From assembly GCA_020726505.1 (NCBI GenBank), contig JAHLEZ010000007.1, positions 310,001-374,000 on the forward strand: DNA of 64,000 nucleotides. The letters run 5' to 3'. A program made the position numbers and the translations under genes. This stretch comes from Leptodontidium sp. MPI-SDFR-AT-0119 (lineage: Eukaryota > Ascomycota > Leotiomycetes > Helotiales > Leptodontidiaceae). The notes below the pieces were generated by a model. It was not told the DNA's origin. It made no database searches and was given only the letters and a program-made list of their open reading frames with translations. Of this stretch, positions 48,878 through 60,192 are shown one piece after another. Each line of letters starts with the position of its first letter. Position 1 is the first letter of the stretch.

Positions 48878-49966
48878 ATGTCGTCCTCAATTCAGTTACT
48901 GAAATCAACATACAGATGGATCTCAATACCACTTATAATCAGCGCCCCGATGCGAGTCTTTACCGGCCCTGAACTAGCAACAGCGGTTTCCTCAGCCGGT
49001 GGAATCGGCTTCATCGGTCCTGGAAAATCACCTGAAGATCTTGAACCAGCTCTTCAGAAAGCTCGGAGACTACTGGAACAGAGGTCACAGTCACATCAAT
49101 CTAAACGATCGAGGATCACTTCGGCGGATTTGGAAGGCAAGCTGCCAATTGGCATAGGATTCCAGATCTTCGATGCGAACCTGCAGGTTGCGCTGCCTTC
49201 AATTGCAATGCATCGACCAGCTGCAGCGTGGTTGTTTGTACCAAGAGAAGGGACGGATGATCTCCCGGTCTGGATGAGAGAGATTCGAAATGCGTCCCCG
49301 CAAACTCAGATTTGGCTACAAGTCGGATCAGTGAAAGATGCCATGGACGCTGCCAAACTGTCAAATCCTCCAGATGTGCTTGTTCTCCAGGGCATTGATG
49401 CGGGTGGACATGGTTTAGCCAAAGGAGCTGGCATCGTTTCGTTGATTCCAGAAGTGAGGGATGCGATGGCAAATGCGGGTGTGAAGATCCCGATTATCGC
49501 AGCTGGGGGTATTGCGGACGGTAGAGGGGTGGCTGCTGCTCTTGGGTTGGGCGCTGTTGGTGCTGCAATGGGGACTCGATTTCTTGCCTCCAAGGAAGCA
49601 GACATTGCTGCGGGGTATCAGAACGAGGTTCTACGGGCCACCGATGGAGGACAGTCAACTATTAGGACACCCCTCTTTGATGCATTGGCTGGAAGGAATA
49701 ATTGGCCGCCTCAATTTGATGGCCGAAGTATCATCAACGGCAGTACAAAGGATTCTGAAGCTGGTGTTTCATTTGAGGAGAATCAAGCGCAGTTCAAGGA
49801 AGCTTTGAAGCAGGGTGATGAAGGGTGGGGAGAAGATGGAAGATTGACAACCTATGCAGGGACTGGAGTTGGGCTTATTCATGAGGTCAAGTCAGCAGAG
49901 GATATTGTTCACGATGCGCGGGATTCAGCGAGAGCAGCATTAAAAGTAGCGTTGGAGATGCTTTAG
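48878..49966 (+). CDS. Nitronate monooxygenase (2-nitropropane dioxygenase family)
   Basis: A single exon encodes 362 residues, the normal size. The enzyme uses FMN to oxidise alkyl nitronates such as propionate-3-nitronate, which plants make as a toxin. The TIM-barrel signature is in order: PLIISAPMRVFTGPELATAV, AGGIGFIG, KLPIGIGFQIFD, VLQGIDAGGHG with the conserved catalytic-loop histidine, IPIIAAGGIADGRGVAAAL and GAMGTRF-like GAAMGTRFLASKEA for FMN phosphate binding. The C-terminal part with AGTGVGLIHEV is also typical. No targeting signal is seen. The frame is intact. It follows the P450 by 432 bp on the same strand. A detoxification or small-molecule tailoring role is possible; only the enzyme class is certain. 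Confidence 0.92.
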   Translation: MSSSIQLLKSTYRWISIPLIISAPMRVFTGPELATAVSSAGGIGFIGPGKSPEDLEPALQKARRLLEQRSQSHQSKRSRITSADLEGKLPIGIGFQIFDANLQVALPSIAMHRPAAAWLFVPREGTDDLPVWMREIRNASPQTQIWLQVGSVKDAMDAAKLSNPPDVLVLQGIDAGGHGLAKGAGIVSLIPEVRDAMANAGVKIPIIAAGGIADGRGVAAALGLGAVGAAMGTRFLASKEADIAAGYQNEVLRATDGGQSTIRTPLFDALAGRNNWPPQFDGRSIINGSTKDSEAGVSFEENQAQFKEALKQGDEGWGEDGRLTTYAGTGVGLIHEVKSAEDIVHDARDSARAALKVALEML

Positions 49967-50235
49967 GTTCTGGGATCAAGGCACTAGCTTACTGTAGGAT
50001 GAATGTATATCAGTCTGTAAATTTACCTCACGCTTCTTGGAAAGATTGATATACGAAGCATACTTCATCAATATTCGAAGTGTGCTCAGCAAAGGAACGG
50101 AGCGTCAAAATCATTCATGAAGGAACTGCAGTGAGATGTTCTTCATCCAGTCTCACTTTCAGGATTCAGCTGAAATTCCGTCTATTATTCACCCCCTACG
50201 AGATACCAAACAAGGCCCAGTCTGAAACCAGCAGA

Positions 50236-51534
50236 CTAGCTAAACTGAGCAACTTCATTGGCTTCAGGAAAAAGCTTCGAAAGTGATTCCTCCTCGTAAT
50301 CTAAAGCAGTACATATTTGGCCCAACCTAATCGCCGTCAGCTCAAGCCCGCTCACATTCTGGCTTTACTTACGTCAAAGCGTCGCCGACCAATCCTTTGA
50401 TAATTGAAGGTATCGAAAACGGGATCCACCCAGCATCATTGAACGGTGGCTCGACGGTCTCGTAGATGTGTGCTAGGCGTTCGCTGAGGAAGGGAAACGA
50501 ATGGACGCAAGCCTCCCATAACAGTCCATATTGAGAAACGGGCCTGCCAGCTGTGTTTTCATTAGTTATGGGCTCGTATTGGGTCCATGGGCCTGTTCTT
50601 ACAGAGTAGGAAGAACTCCGTGGCACCATGATGCCAACCTTTCCGGATTAGTCCTGCAATTACACGATTTACCCAAAGCGCACCCCTCCTGAGACGATAC
50701 AGATTGGCCGCGCCGGAACTTGACATGCATATTCGCATCCTAAAGGATGAAATAGTCAGCAAATGCTAGATCAGGGTCGACTGGAAGAATAACAGACGGA
50801 TTTGCACAACATCTTGCAAATCCAAAAGACACCACCGCGGGCTCTCCGAATACCTACAGGTCGTTGATGGTATCTATTGGCAATCCCTGGTGCTCTATGA
50901 CAACACAAAGCGAAGCAAAAATCAACTCTCGAAAATTATGCAACTGTACGACGAACCCAGCATCCCTTTCCGATGCCCTAGTTCCCAAAGCATATTGCCT
51001 TGCGGAAATGATCAAAGTCTCAGTGGCCCTATTTTCCATCATCGAGACATTCATGATCTGTGTTCTGAAATTCACGTCTTCCCCTCCAGGAAGCTCATTC
51101 TTCAGCCCTAGCAGCATAGTAAGGGCATAATGGTTCTTCTCGACCGTGTCAAGACCAATAGCGATGCGTCTATCCATCCAACTGCTCGGTTGATCCCATC
51201 CTTTCGTCATCTGATCTACGATGCGTCTCCATCTCGCAATGCTTGCAGGGACTTTCTGTGCCGGCTGAACTGCATGGCTGGTGGGTGGAGACTCGTTGAA
51301 CGGAGGAGACTCCGTGGGGTAGAGCTGGGATTCATTTGCTACGATGAGGTCGGGTGGAAGGTAGGATAGGGTGGAGAAAGCTGGCGGTAGAGGTGCACTC
51401 CACTTTTCACACGTCTCATGGTGGTATTGAAGATATTGAAGCTTGGCTTCCAGAAAACCGATGTAGCTAATGAGCTCTTGAACTTGGCCAGTTTGTGTTT
51501 GCCAAGGGATGTGCGTTCGTCCTGGGGTCGTCAT
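50236..51534 (-). CDS. Uncharacterised fungal protein, possible frame break
   Basis: Likely exons on the minus strand: 50858-51534, 50603-50739, 50373-50543 and 50236-50326. The first part begins MTTPGRTHIPWQTQTGQVQE and has a helical segment (LISYIGFLEAKLQYLQYHHE). The second contains CMSSSGAANLYRLRRGALWV. The third contains GRPVSQYGLLWEA and EPPFNDAGWIPFSIPSIIKG. The last ends LFPEANEVAQFS. Donors GTAGGT, GTAAGA and GTAAGT are acceptable. The junction between the second and third exons is off by one base with the only visible splice sites, so either an unusual site is used or a base is missing. The YRLRRGA and DPGWIPF-like motifs belong to a fungal family I have seen only as hypothetical. 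No metal-binding or catalytic motif is visible. Confidence 0.55.
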
Positions 51535-51938
51535 GATTCTCGAAAAATATTTCAGGCGGCTTATTACTAGAGTGGGAGGTGACTTGATGCACCGGCAGAG
51601 TTTTGGAGGACGCTATGATTGGGGATCAAGAATTTGTTCGACTTGCATTCACGTGTGGTGAGCTTTGAAATCTGACGGGAACGACCCCCCGCCCCTGCGA
51701 GCCTGGGGCCTGATAGGGTCAAGGCTCGGGGAGGGACGACCACACTTGTGTGGTCAGGGTTCTGGGTTGGCATGCACAACGCTGACAAATGGGTGAGATT
51801 GTAACCCAAAACATCAGTTCCGAAAAGTAAATCTCGACCTTTTTGCACAATGAAATACGATTGTCCTACTTTTCCAACGCTGACCAATGAAAAAAATTAC
51901 CCAACCTCAGAGCCCTCATAAATCGCCCTGGGAGCCAA
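51535..51938. other. Short intergenic region
   Basis: Lies between the start of the uncharacterised gene and the 3' end of the NmrA-like pseudogene. No gene seen; a C-rich run lies near 51,685. Confidence 0.5.
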
Positions 51939-52959
51939 TCAAAGCTCCCAATCGAAAGTGCCAAATGCCTGCTTGATGGTCACGAACGGGAAATCCAATC
52001 CCAAATCTTCCTTCGTAACCAAATCCTCCAGACCAGCCCCTGTCCCCAAACTCCTCCCAGTACACGAGCGTCTCACCCATCTCAAGACCCCACTTTGGCC
52101 AAAGACGGTCGAATTCCTTGAGAGTGATTTGGACGTATTCGGCCTCCTTTCCAGTCACCTCGCTCCACGACTTCAGAAGATCTCCAGTGGTGAGAGTTTC
52201 AACTGAGCTAAGAACAAATTTGCCAGCGAGAGTCAATTCAGACTCCGACATTGGATGTTTTGGCCTCAGGCCTAGGATTGGGGTCTCTGGGGAACTTGGT
52301 CGGAGCCAGACATATTTGCCGGATGTTTTCTACAACATACCTGTTATCGACGGTACGGGTTCACTGATTGTGGCAAGGACTTACCAAAAAGTGTGGTTAA
52401 ACATCGGGACTGCTTGGATAATAAGTGTTCCAGAGGAAAGCGGTCTTGGCGAAGAGTGCGGGGTTGTTCTTGATGAAGTCGTCGACGATGTTCTTGCCGA
52501 CGAAATGAGGAATCATGTACTTCCCCCCAGAAATTTTTCTAGGGTTGGCAAGGGCGGACCAGATGTAGTGTTTCAAGGTTGGTGTTGTGCTGCTGCTTTG
52601 GCTAAGTTGATGCCTTGCGGGGTTTCGATCTTGGTGGCCTCCTTCGGCCCCTTAGCACCGAATGGCTCGAAGAAATCGGTCACAGCATAGATCACTGTTG
52701 CGTCCTATAGAATGTTAGATAAGTTGGAGCTAACTTTGGGGGTAGGACTCACCTTGAATGCAGCGATGAGTGAGTCGATGTTGTCGAGATCTGCATTGAC
52801 CAATTCGACTCCGCGAGCCTTTAGGGGCCTCTGCTTTGACACCGTTCACATTTCGAGTGATGCCTCTCACTGCTAAGTTCCATCCTCGAAAAAGGATGTA
52901 ACTACACTTCCACCTTGACCACCAGTAGCACCAATAATGACGACGGTGGGCTTAGACAT
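51939..52959 (-). pseudogene. NmrA-like NAD(P)-binding Rossmann protein, multiply frameshifted
   Basis: NmrA-like proteins bind NAD(P) and act as redox sensors or reductases. The start MSKPTVVIIGATGGQGGSVV holds the glycine-rich GATGGQG motif. Continuing needs several single-base corrections: near 52,875 (after SFFEDGT), near 52,825 (before the LVNADLDNIDSLIAAF block), near 52,590 (before HYIWSALANPRKISGGKYMI), near 52,410 (before the HTF end of exon 2), and near 52,020, where the expected ending DFPFVTIKQAFGTFDWEL lies in another frame. Introns with GTGAGT and GTAAGT donors are still visible at about 52,705-52,753 and 52,330-52,382. Blocks between breaks are well conserved, so decay is recent or the breaks are sequence errors. 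It cannot be translated as written. Confidence 0.8.
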
Positions 52960-55089
52960 ATTTGAGGAAGAGTTGTATCTGTTTCTGACTATTTGGTTGA
53001 AGGGAGATGAAGCGAAGAAGGACCTTGTTTGGGAATTGGTTGTTATTTGGTATTGATGTTAGTGGTGTTAATGAGAATGGGAATGAGTATAAAAGTCATC
53101 GTCAGAGAAGATTGGTGGTTCTTTGCATCTATCGGATTGACTCCATGACGATAGATCTGAAAGCCACATACCTGACAATTTGAAAGCAATGAAGGACAAG
53201 CAGAGCTTGTGGGATCATTTCCTTCGAATCTCCTCGGAATCCTGACTGGCATTCCTGCATTTCTCATGTGTGGTTTGGAGGTCGGGCATGTGTAGTTAAT
53301 GAACATAAAATCAATCAAGACTACTTAAAGAAATTGAGGCGTGCATCAATTGCGTGGGAAGATTGTTGACACGGGGGTACAGGATGTCCCTCAGCCCACA
53401 CACTGCTGACTGCATGTCCACACGCTGCAACACATGGCTTCCATGCGCTTCTGGGACAAGCCAGTGATTGGAGAAACCTCATGTCCAGAGGTATATCCTA
53501 TCAAATCAGATGCGACGTAGACCTAGTACTCTGATATTAGAAGTAGCCGTGTTCCTGAAACCCCACCTCCAGCATTTCCGGACCCCTGTCAAACATGCTA
53601 GCCACCAAGCCACACTACTAATCAATAGCGAGTTATTTTGACAACCTCAATCTCACTCTATCAAATTCGACCCCACCTCAATTGAGATGTATTGACTTGA
53701 ATCTTAATTCTGTGTGCTTTTCTAGAAATTCATTTGAGTATCAATGTTCCGAGACCGGTGCCTACTTTCAGTTGCCCTGACAGCAAGATCTCGCTTAACA
53801 CAAACATTGTTCAAAGCCTCGCTCGTTGTCCAAATCGTCCTCAAGATTCACCAGCGATTCTTCCTTTCTCACCCATTAGACTCGATATTTTTACCCACAT
53901 ATATCTTGAACAGCCTGTCGTGAATTTTCATAAGGCGAATTCCCCCAAGGCACCGAAAAAGAATGTAAGAAAGGTACCCGCATATCGAGCCAGATCCTCG
54001 GGTACCCAATCCGCCTTCGCTGCCACAATAAATGAGAGGTTACTGGCTCTATTCGGTAGTCAGACAATTCAAGCAGGGAAAGGGAGTTATGAAATCTGAA
54101 TAAAGTATCATTTTGAGCCCTGGACTCGCTGCTAATTTCGTAGTGCCCTGGTTCTATCTTAAAGAAGTTGGTTGGATCTCTGTCCGGAGGCAACTCGCTC
54201 TCAGTGCTTTGGGGCAGGTCGCGCGTAGTTTACTCGGTAGTCTGATAACACAATGTCTAGCGAAATAATGTATGAAAAGGCAATAAATGTCAAGATGGGG
54301 CCGCGAATCAGAAACTTAGCAATTTGTATTGTGGCTAACATCTCTGCAGACCAGATGCCCATCGCGCCACCCCCATCCTCCCTCCTTTCGTACTGACATT
54401 AGCACTCCAGGTTCTCTAGGTCAACATCGTCATCAAGACTTTTCTGCAGAGGTAGTCTTGCAGCAAGAGGTCGCTCGATTGTTCTCCACCACCTTGGCGG
54501 ATCAAGAAACTCGAGTTAGCAACATCATGACCCCGAGGGTTATCAGTCTCGTCCCAAGGGAAAGCCAAAGGAAATTCAGCTCAGAGCCTGCCTCGTGGTA
54601 CTCATGATCGATGTATAAGTATTGGTGTGTATCTGACAGAGTGGGCTTGCCTCTCTGACATTATGGATCGCGGTACCCTCGGGCGACAGACTTTGGGCGG
54701 TCGCTCATGTCGAGTGGGTTGAGTCAATCTTTGTCTCTTCCCTCTTTGTCACCAGCTTGATCATGAGCAAATCCCCATAGATTGAGCTAGCCACTGCTAC
54801 TCCCTCACGCTAAGCACTGCGGATTGACAAATGGCGACTACCCGCACCCTCCTCGTAGTGCCACCCAAGTCATATCTGGACAAGATCTTATGTGAAAAGC
54901 AAACAGCATCCCCTTTAATCAATTACAAATTAAGCAAAAAGAAATTTCCGGACTCCCACAAGCCAGTTACTCCATCTTGATGCTCCTCTAACGTAACTAC
55001 ATCGGTTTCGTACCGCTCTTCATACCACTTCCAACTGTGTTTACAATTCTCCTGCCGTTCCCATCTCCGCACACATGATCGCAATTCCC
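52960..55089. other. Long intergenic region, no confident gene
   Basis: 2.1 kb. A plus-strand frame at 53734-54099 and another at 54329-54607 are open but show no domain, no partner exons and no conserved-looking blocks. The left end is the promoter side of the NmrA-like relic. Confidence 0.45.
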
Positions 55090-55287
55090 TCAAGAATTCT
55101 TTACCATCTTAGCCTTCAACCTCTCCTGCTCTTGACATCGGTCGCAGATAGTCTGTTGCACATGTTCGGTATCCTCGGGACCAGCACTGCACTTTCCAGA
55201 ATTTTTATTGTGGGGAGGCTTGCATGGAGTTCTCAGATGTTCAACCTTGTGGCCGCAGGTGTAAATCTCTATGATGTATTCGCACAT
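55090..55287 (-). CDS. Small cysteine-rich protein, probable zinc-binding
   Basis: A single exon encodes 65 residues. Cysteines lie at positions 2, 11, 22, 33, 48 and 51. The order MCEYIIEIYTCGHKVEHL, PCKPPHNKN, KCSAG and ICDRCQEQER matches the small fungal proteins that begin MC-x-Y with a CGH motif and end with a CxxC pair. These look like compact zinc-binding folds and are usually annotated as hypothetical. The C-terminus is basic (ERLKAKMVKNS). There is no signal peptide, so it is probably intracellular despite its cysteines. A longer N-terminus without its own ATG is open upstream but not used here. The role is unknown. Confidence 0.65.
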   Translation of the reverse strand: MCEYIIEIYTCGHKVEHLRTPCKPPHNKNSGKCSAGPEDTEHVQQTICDRCQEQERLKAKMVKNS

Positions 55288-56423
55288 AGCGTAAATTTTG
55301 ATGGATTGAGTCGATGGAAACAAATCCCAGCCCGGAATTTCTGATTTGTGAGGCTTTGTCCGGACGAAATAGCCTGAGAACTAGGTCCAAGATGATTGGC
55401 TCAAAGAGCTGGACGCTTGAATGGCGGAAGTGGTTGTCGAGCTAGGGGCTTCTAGGAATGCCTGCAGCTGTTGGCTTAACTATGCTGGCTATCACAGATA
55501 CCTTTGAGAAAGTCAAATTGCTCTGCTTTTTTCGTTAGCGAGGGGTAAACTAGAATGGTAGAAAGAGCAGAGCAAAGCGCACGACGAGTTCTTATAGAAG
55601 TAAGTCTGAGGAATACATTCACATGATCATTCAAGTGGTCTTGTCCCAAGCGTGTAAATGATGACGTTGTTATCGACTTGGTGCTCAATGCCTCAAGTGA
55701 TAGAAGCAAACCCCACAAAAATGTCAGAAGGCTGAAAATCTTTGAGAATGACTCCAGCACGAGTTAAGATTCAGTAGTCTCACCACTTGCATGTGCCATT
55801 AGACTAGATTTCCGCAAGACCTGTATTCCGACTCATGGATTATATTTGTTGGTGAGGCCAAAAAGGGTAGATGCTACATACACACTTACTTTATGTCTAG
55901 TCTCATGTCCTGTTATGGCCACAGACATGTGCTTCATATGGGAACAAGGCAGGGAAGCCAACCTATGACATTGATTGACATGGGGGGTACTTGTTGCCCT
56001 AATCATGGATATCACCAACTTTGAAGATTAATATTAAAATGGGGATTAAATACTACATATAAAATGGCCATTCAGCAGTCCATATATCCCACCAGCAGGA
56101 AAGTTGCCTCCGTCAAGAAGACCTTCGTCAAAGGGAAAATACAGCCTGAAAGACTTTGCGCGCAACACAGCATGACCAGCATGAAAATCTTCTCAAACCC
56201 ACGAATGCCATGAAATCATTCTCCAGCCTCCCCTGAGCCTGTCCAGCAGATTCTCTTCTAGCATTAAGATCCGTGATCCAGCATGATGAACCCGACACAA
56301 CGAAACCCCTCTTGGCTTCCACCTCAGAAATCCCAACCGAACGACTCCCCATGCATATCCTACCTAACCTAAATCCCGGCGCGAGCGACGTCCCATAAGC
56401 CGCAGATTTCTTGCATCCCATCA
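55288..56423. other. Intergenic region, no gene recognised
   Basis: 1.1 kb between two small cysteine-rich genes on the same strand. AT-rich toward 56,030. Open frames have no recognisable domain. Confidence 0.5.
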
Positions 56424-56858
56424 TCAGTAACCAAACCAATTTCCAACCCGCCACAAACTCTTCTCCTCCTTCCCTCCACCAAATTGCTCCATCCTCTCAC
56501 TCTTCGCAGCCACGACCCCCCTAGTCCACTCCCCCACCCATCCCCCCTCTATCCAAACCCCACCACATTCCCTAAACTCCTCTCCCTTCCTCGCATAGCA
56601 AGCAGGACAATCCCAATCGCTTTCACAGAAAAACATGTGGCCCTCTTTCTACATGTGGACCATCTCTTCCTGTTTCTTCAAGTCTATCTTAGAAGTGGAA
56701 GTGGTGGTGACCTTCCCGTTCGGGTGCGCAGCGAGGGTTCTAGGTTGCATAGTGTATTTCGGGCAGGAGGTGAGCCATGAGGGATTGTGAGGGCAGTGGC
56801 GGTGGATTTCGTGAGTGTTGTGGAGGCGGGCATAGGTTGTTAGGGTGGAGGTACACAT
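56424..56858 (-). pseudogene. Small cysteine-rich protein gene with an internal TAG
   Basis: The minus-strand frame from 56858 opens MCTSTLTTYARLHNTHEIHR and runs 69 codons to TAG at 56649-56651. It then continues in the same frame with KEGHMFFCESDWDCPACYAR and on to a stop at 56424. The part after the TAG contains a C-x6-C-x2-C cluster, which together with C2, C22 and C32 of the first part gives the usual cysteine set of this fungal family. The two halves read as one protein of about 143 residues. The stop may be a CAG or TGG codon changed by a transition. A working 69-residue product would lack half the cysteines. It is second in a pair with the cysteine-rich gene at 55090, but the two sequences are not close copies. 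Confidence 0.65.
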
Positions 56859-57377
56859 CTTTGTTTGTGGGTCGGTAGGTTTATGTTTGGGGAAGGGTTC
56901 ATTTGGGACAGATCCAGAGGCGAGGTGAGGTGGGGATGGCTACCTTAGTTGGTGAAAGAGAGAGCGTAGGCTCGAGGGCATCGAGAAGTAGAGGTGTTGA
57001 AAGGCTCGTTATGTGACGCGCATTTTCCGATGAGTAGGTAGACCTCTTACTGAAGTTTGGGGTTTGGATTAGAAAGAAGGCCTGGTTCGGGTCTGTGGAG
57101 TTTGAGAGTTCTGAGGTAACGAGGGGTTTGAGTATAATGAGCGGTGCTGGGAGTGGAGGTCAGGTGTCAGATGGCAAATGTGTGAATACAGGTGTGATTA
57201 TATGAACAAGTTGTGAGTTATTTTCACATCATAAACTTTCGAGCATTTCTTATTGTGAACGCAGTCATGGCAGCGCATTGCTCAAGAAACTTTCTTGGAA
57301 GGTTATAAATTTGATCGAATTCTTGATTGAAATATCAAACACGCAAACACGCAAAGCAAGAAGTCAACATTGCAGAA
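56859..57377. other. Intergenic region, no gene seen
   Basis: G-rich on the plus strand near 56,900-57,150. It is upstream of the small cysteine-rich gene and downstream of the flavin oxidoreductase. No gene recognised. Confidence 0.5.
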
Positions 57378-58878
57378 CTACGTATACCATGTTGGCTCTG
57401 GGACCTGGTCGTGAATTCATTAGCAAAGCTCTTTTGGAGGTTGACAAATCAAAGAGTAACTAAAAATCAAGACTCACCTTATCCAGAAGCACAAACTCGC
57501 CCACCTCCCTATTCTTATACGCCACAGGATCATGCAACGTATGCGTCCGAACATCCCTCCAAAAGCGATCCAATCCAACCTTCTTTCCGGTTGCTCTACT
57601 CCCCGTCACCTCAAACACGCCAGCTGTAACCCTCAGCGCCGTATCAGTAGTGACAATCTTCGTGCTCGCAACCCACTCAGCTACCTCCCCGCGTTCACGC
57701 TCACTCACAGTGCGCTTCTCGCCATGCTTGGCATACACACCCGCGATCTCTTTACCAGCACGATCGGTGAGCGTCTCAGCAGCGCGGAGATGCGCGAAGA
57801 AATTCCCGTAGCGTTCGAGGATGTAGAATTCTTCGGTGGGGGAGGCCTTGTTGTCGCCGCCGTACGGCCAGGCGCGCGTGCTTGTTGTAGTGTATTTAGC
57901 TGCGAAGGAGAGGGCACCCTGTGCTATTCCTAGGTAGAAGTTGGAGAAGACTAGTTGAATTGTCGGCAGGAGGAGAGTGCCGAAGGGGATGGAGAGGTAA
58001 GCTGGGTCGGGGGTTTTGGTTTTCGTGTCCCAGCCTAGAGCATCGGACCAGGGGACTTGGATTTTGTTGATGCGGACGCTGCCGGATTCAGTGAGACGGA
58101 GACCGATGTTGTTCCAGTTGTGCTTGATATTTGTTAGTTTTTGAGACTTGAGAGGGCTGGGCAACTTACAGCAAATTCCATTCCTGGTTGAGCTGTGGGG
58201 ACGAATGCGAAGATGTGATACTCAGTTCCAGCATAGACGCCTTCGAGTACAGTTAAATCGGAGACAACTCCGCCAGTGTTGAAGTTCTTGAATCCATCGA
58301 AGACCAAATGATCTCCTTCTTCAGTGATATGCAAATCATTATCTCTTGGATTGACGGCACCTAAAAGATCAGAAAAGGCCTTTGCTCGACGAATCAAGAT
58401 ACTTACCTCCAACAAAGTAGTTGTTCTCAATAATCAACTTCTGGATCCTCTCCTTCTGCTCATCCGTGCCCACCACGTTTGCAGTAGTCGACCACAGCAA
58501 ATGATATCCCAACAACATGCCCAAACTGCCATCTCCCTTCGCCACCTCTCTAATAACCTTATAACCGACCTCCCAATCCTGACCACCACCACCAATCGCC
58601 TTTGACCCTAGGAGCTTCAACAACCCCGCGCTCTTCAACAGCGCAATTTCCGCTTTGGGAGTTTTATTATCGATGTCTCTCGCTGGAGCATCTTGAGCTA
58701 GGATTTCACCGACTTGACGAGCACGCTCGATCCAAGCTTCAGCTGTGGAGGGGAGGCCATCACTGATGAATTTCTGGTGATGGACGTCATATACAGCTGG
58801 ATCAGTGGTTGGATTGGGCTTGATTTTCTTGGAAGCTGGTTCGGTGGCCACTCGGGTATCTGTAACTGACGGCGCCAT
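57378..58878 (-). CDS. Acyl-CoA-dehydrogenase-fold flavin oxidoreductase, DszC/SfnB-like
   Basis: Exons on the minus strand: 58407-58878, 58170-58360, 57478-58122 and 57378-57404, giving 444 residues. The last exon is only 27 bp and encodes VPEPTWYT, a typical family ending. Blocks in order: KTPKAEIALLKSAGLLKL, GDGSLGMLLGYHLLWS, NNYFVGGAVNPRDNDLHITE, FDGFKNFNTGGVVSDL, HNWNNIGLRLTESGSV, and the long helical C-terminal part with EFYILERYGNFFAHLRAAE and RDVRTHTLHDPVAYKNREVG. These fit the flavin-dependent DszC (dibenzothiophene monooxygenase) and SfnB group within the acyl-CoA dehydrogenase superfamily, which works in sulfur release from organosulfur compounds. A real acyl-CoA dehydrogenase would carry a catalytic Glu; the TLHDPVAYKNRE region instead looks like DszC. 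It is divergent from the SfnG gene 2.8 kb away. Confidence 0.85.
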
Positions 58879-60192
58879 GTTTGCAATTCAAGAAGAGACG
58901 CGATCGGAGTTGAGATAAAGGAGAAGATTGCTAAGAAGGAAACCTGAAGCAATTGAACTGACGATAAGAAAGGTTGAAGATAGGAACAATCAGCTCCCAT
59001 ATAATGGGGCAATCACAGTAACCCCGGATGTCGCAACAGACCTCCAAAGCTGCGCCATCCACAGTAACTGGGAGAGCTCCCAGCGGCCTCTCAGAGGACG
59101 ATGAGGATTGCGTGATGCAGTAGCTGTGATGCGAAATGCGGGAGTTGGGGGAGCTCGATGCTTTTGGGAATGGCCTGGTCGATCGACGAGCACGTCAGTC
59201 TGAAGTGCCGCGCTTGGAGCGAAGTTTGCATGTGCGAGAACGCATTGCGTAGGGCAGTAAATGCATATTACTTGTTTGGACACTTGTCTAATCCAATGGG
59301 CACGATTTGAGGAAGTTCTTGGGAGTATATGGGGTTTGACTTGGATCGGTGGAAGGGATAGAGGAAGATTGGGATGAGTGAGATCAGATGAGAGGAGGCT
59401 GGAAGTTGAGTTAGAGTTTGAGCTCAGCAGTCCTATGAGGAACATCCAGAATCGAGGTGGGGCAAGGCTCAACCGAGGGACGTAAATACAATTCCAACTT
59501 TCTCAGAATATTACTTATTGGAAGTGTCAACTATGAATTAGACAGTTGTTCTGGTATAATAGACTTCTACTTAAGCTGCTGGAAACTTTCTACAATTTTA
59601 TTTTCGTCGACTCCGAATCCCTAACTTTTTACCCCGCCATTGTACCCCGCCGCACTGGATCCGAGTCCAATATCACGCCTTCAAAAGCACAAAGCTCGTC
59701 ACTTCAGAACCCCTGTTTGATACAGCATCACATCCGTTGATCCAATAGCGTGTTATGCATGCAAAAAACATAATCGAATCAGACTTATTTAGGTAAATCT
59801 GGAGGTTCTAGATTAATCTAGCGGCACCCCCACGAAATATTCTTAGAGTGGATATTACCCAGCTCGCTTGAGTGGGTAGCCCACAATCCAAGCTGAAGTT
59901 GAGCTCTGTACCGAGTATCTGGATCGTTGCACTGCTGCAACATTGCATCAGCATACATTTGCATTTTCTGGCGGATCAGGTCGATGGAGAAAATTGGCAG
60001 CGAGTCTAAGGGGCTGGGAATGGTGCCAAAAATGGCAATCGAGGAAATACCCTTCCATGTTTTCATATATCCAGGGTTTTGTTGGCCCAGAGAGAAGTCT
60101 ATACGCAAAACATTAAAATTAGAATAAGTAAGCATGGGACAAATCCAGTTTCCAAAACTCAGACCCGGTTCCAAGGTTCTGTCTATATTTAA
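58879..60192. other. Intergenic region with a possible coding fragment
   Basis: Upstream region of the DszC/SfnB-like gene. A minus-strand frame at 59818-60174 contains the helix-like stretch IDLIRQKMQMYADAMLQQCN but has no recognised domain or partner exon. It may be a gene fragment. Confidence 0.4.

Noticed and set aside
53734..54099. Possible gene of about 120 residues
   Set aside because: No recognisable domain and no conserved-looking blocks; kept only as part of the intergenic description.
58866..58880. GGCGCC-containing palindrome resembling a sulfur-regulator (CYS3-type) site near the DszC/SfnB-like gene
   Set aside because: It overlaps the start codon (ATGGCGCC) and so is explained by coding sequence; a regulator site there would be unusual.
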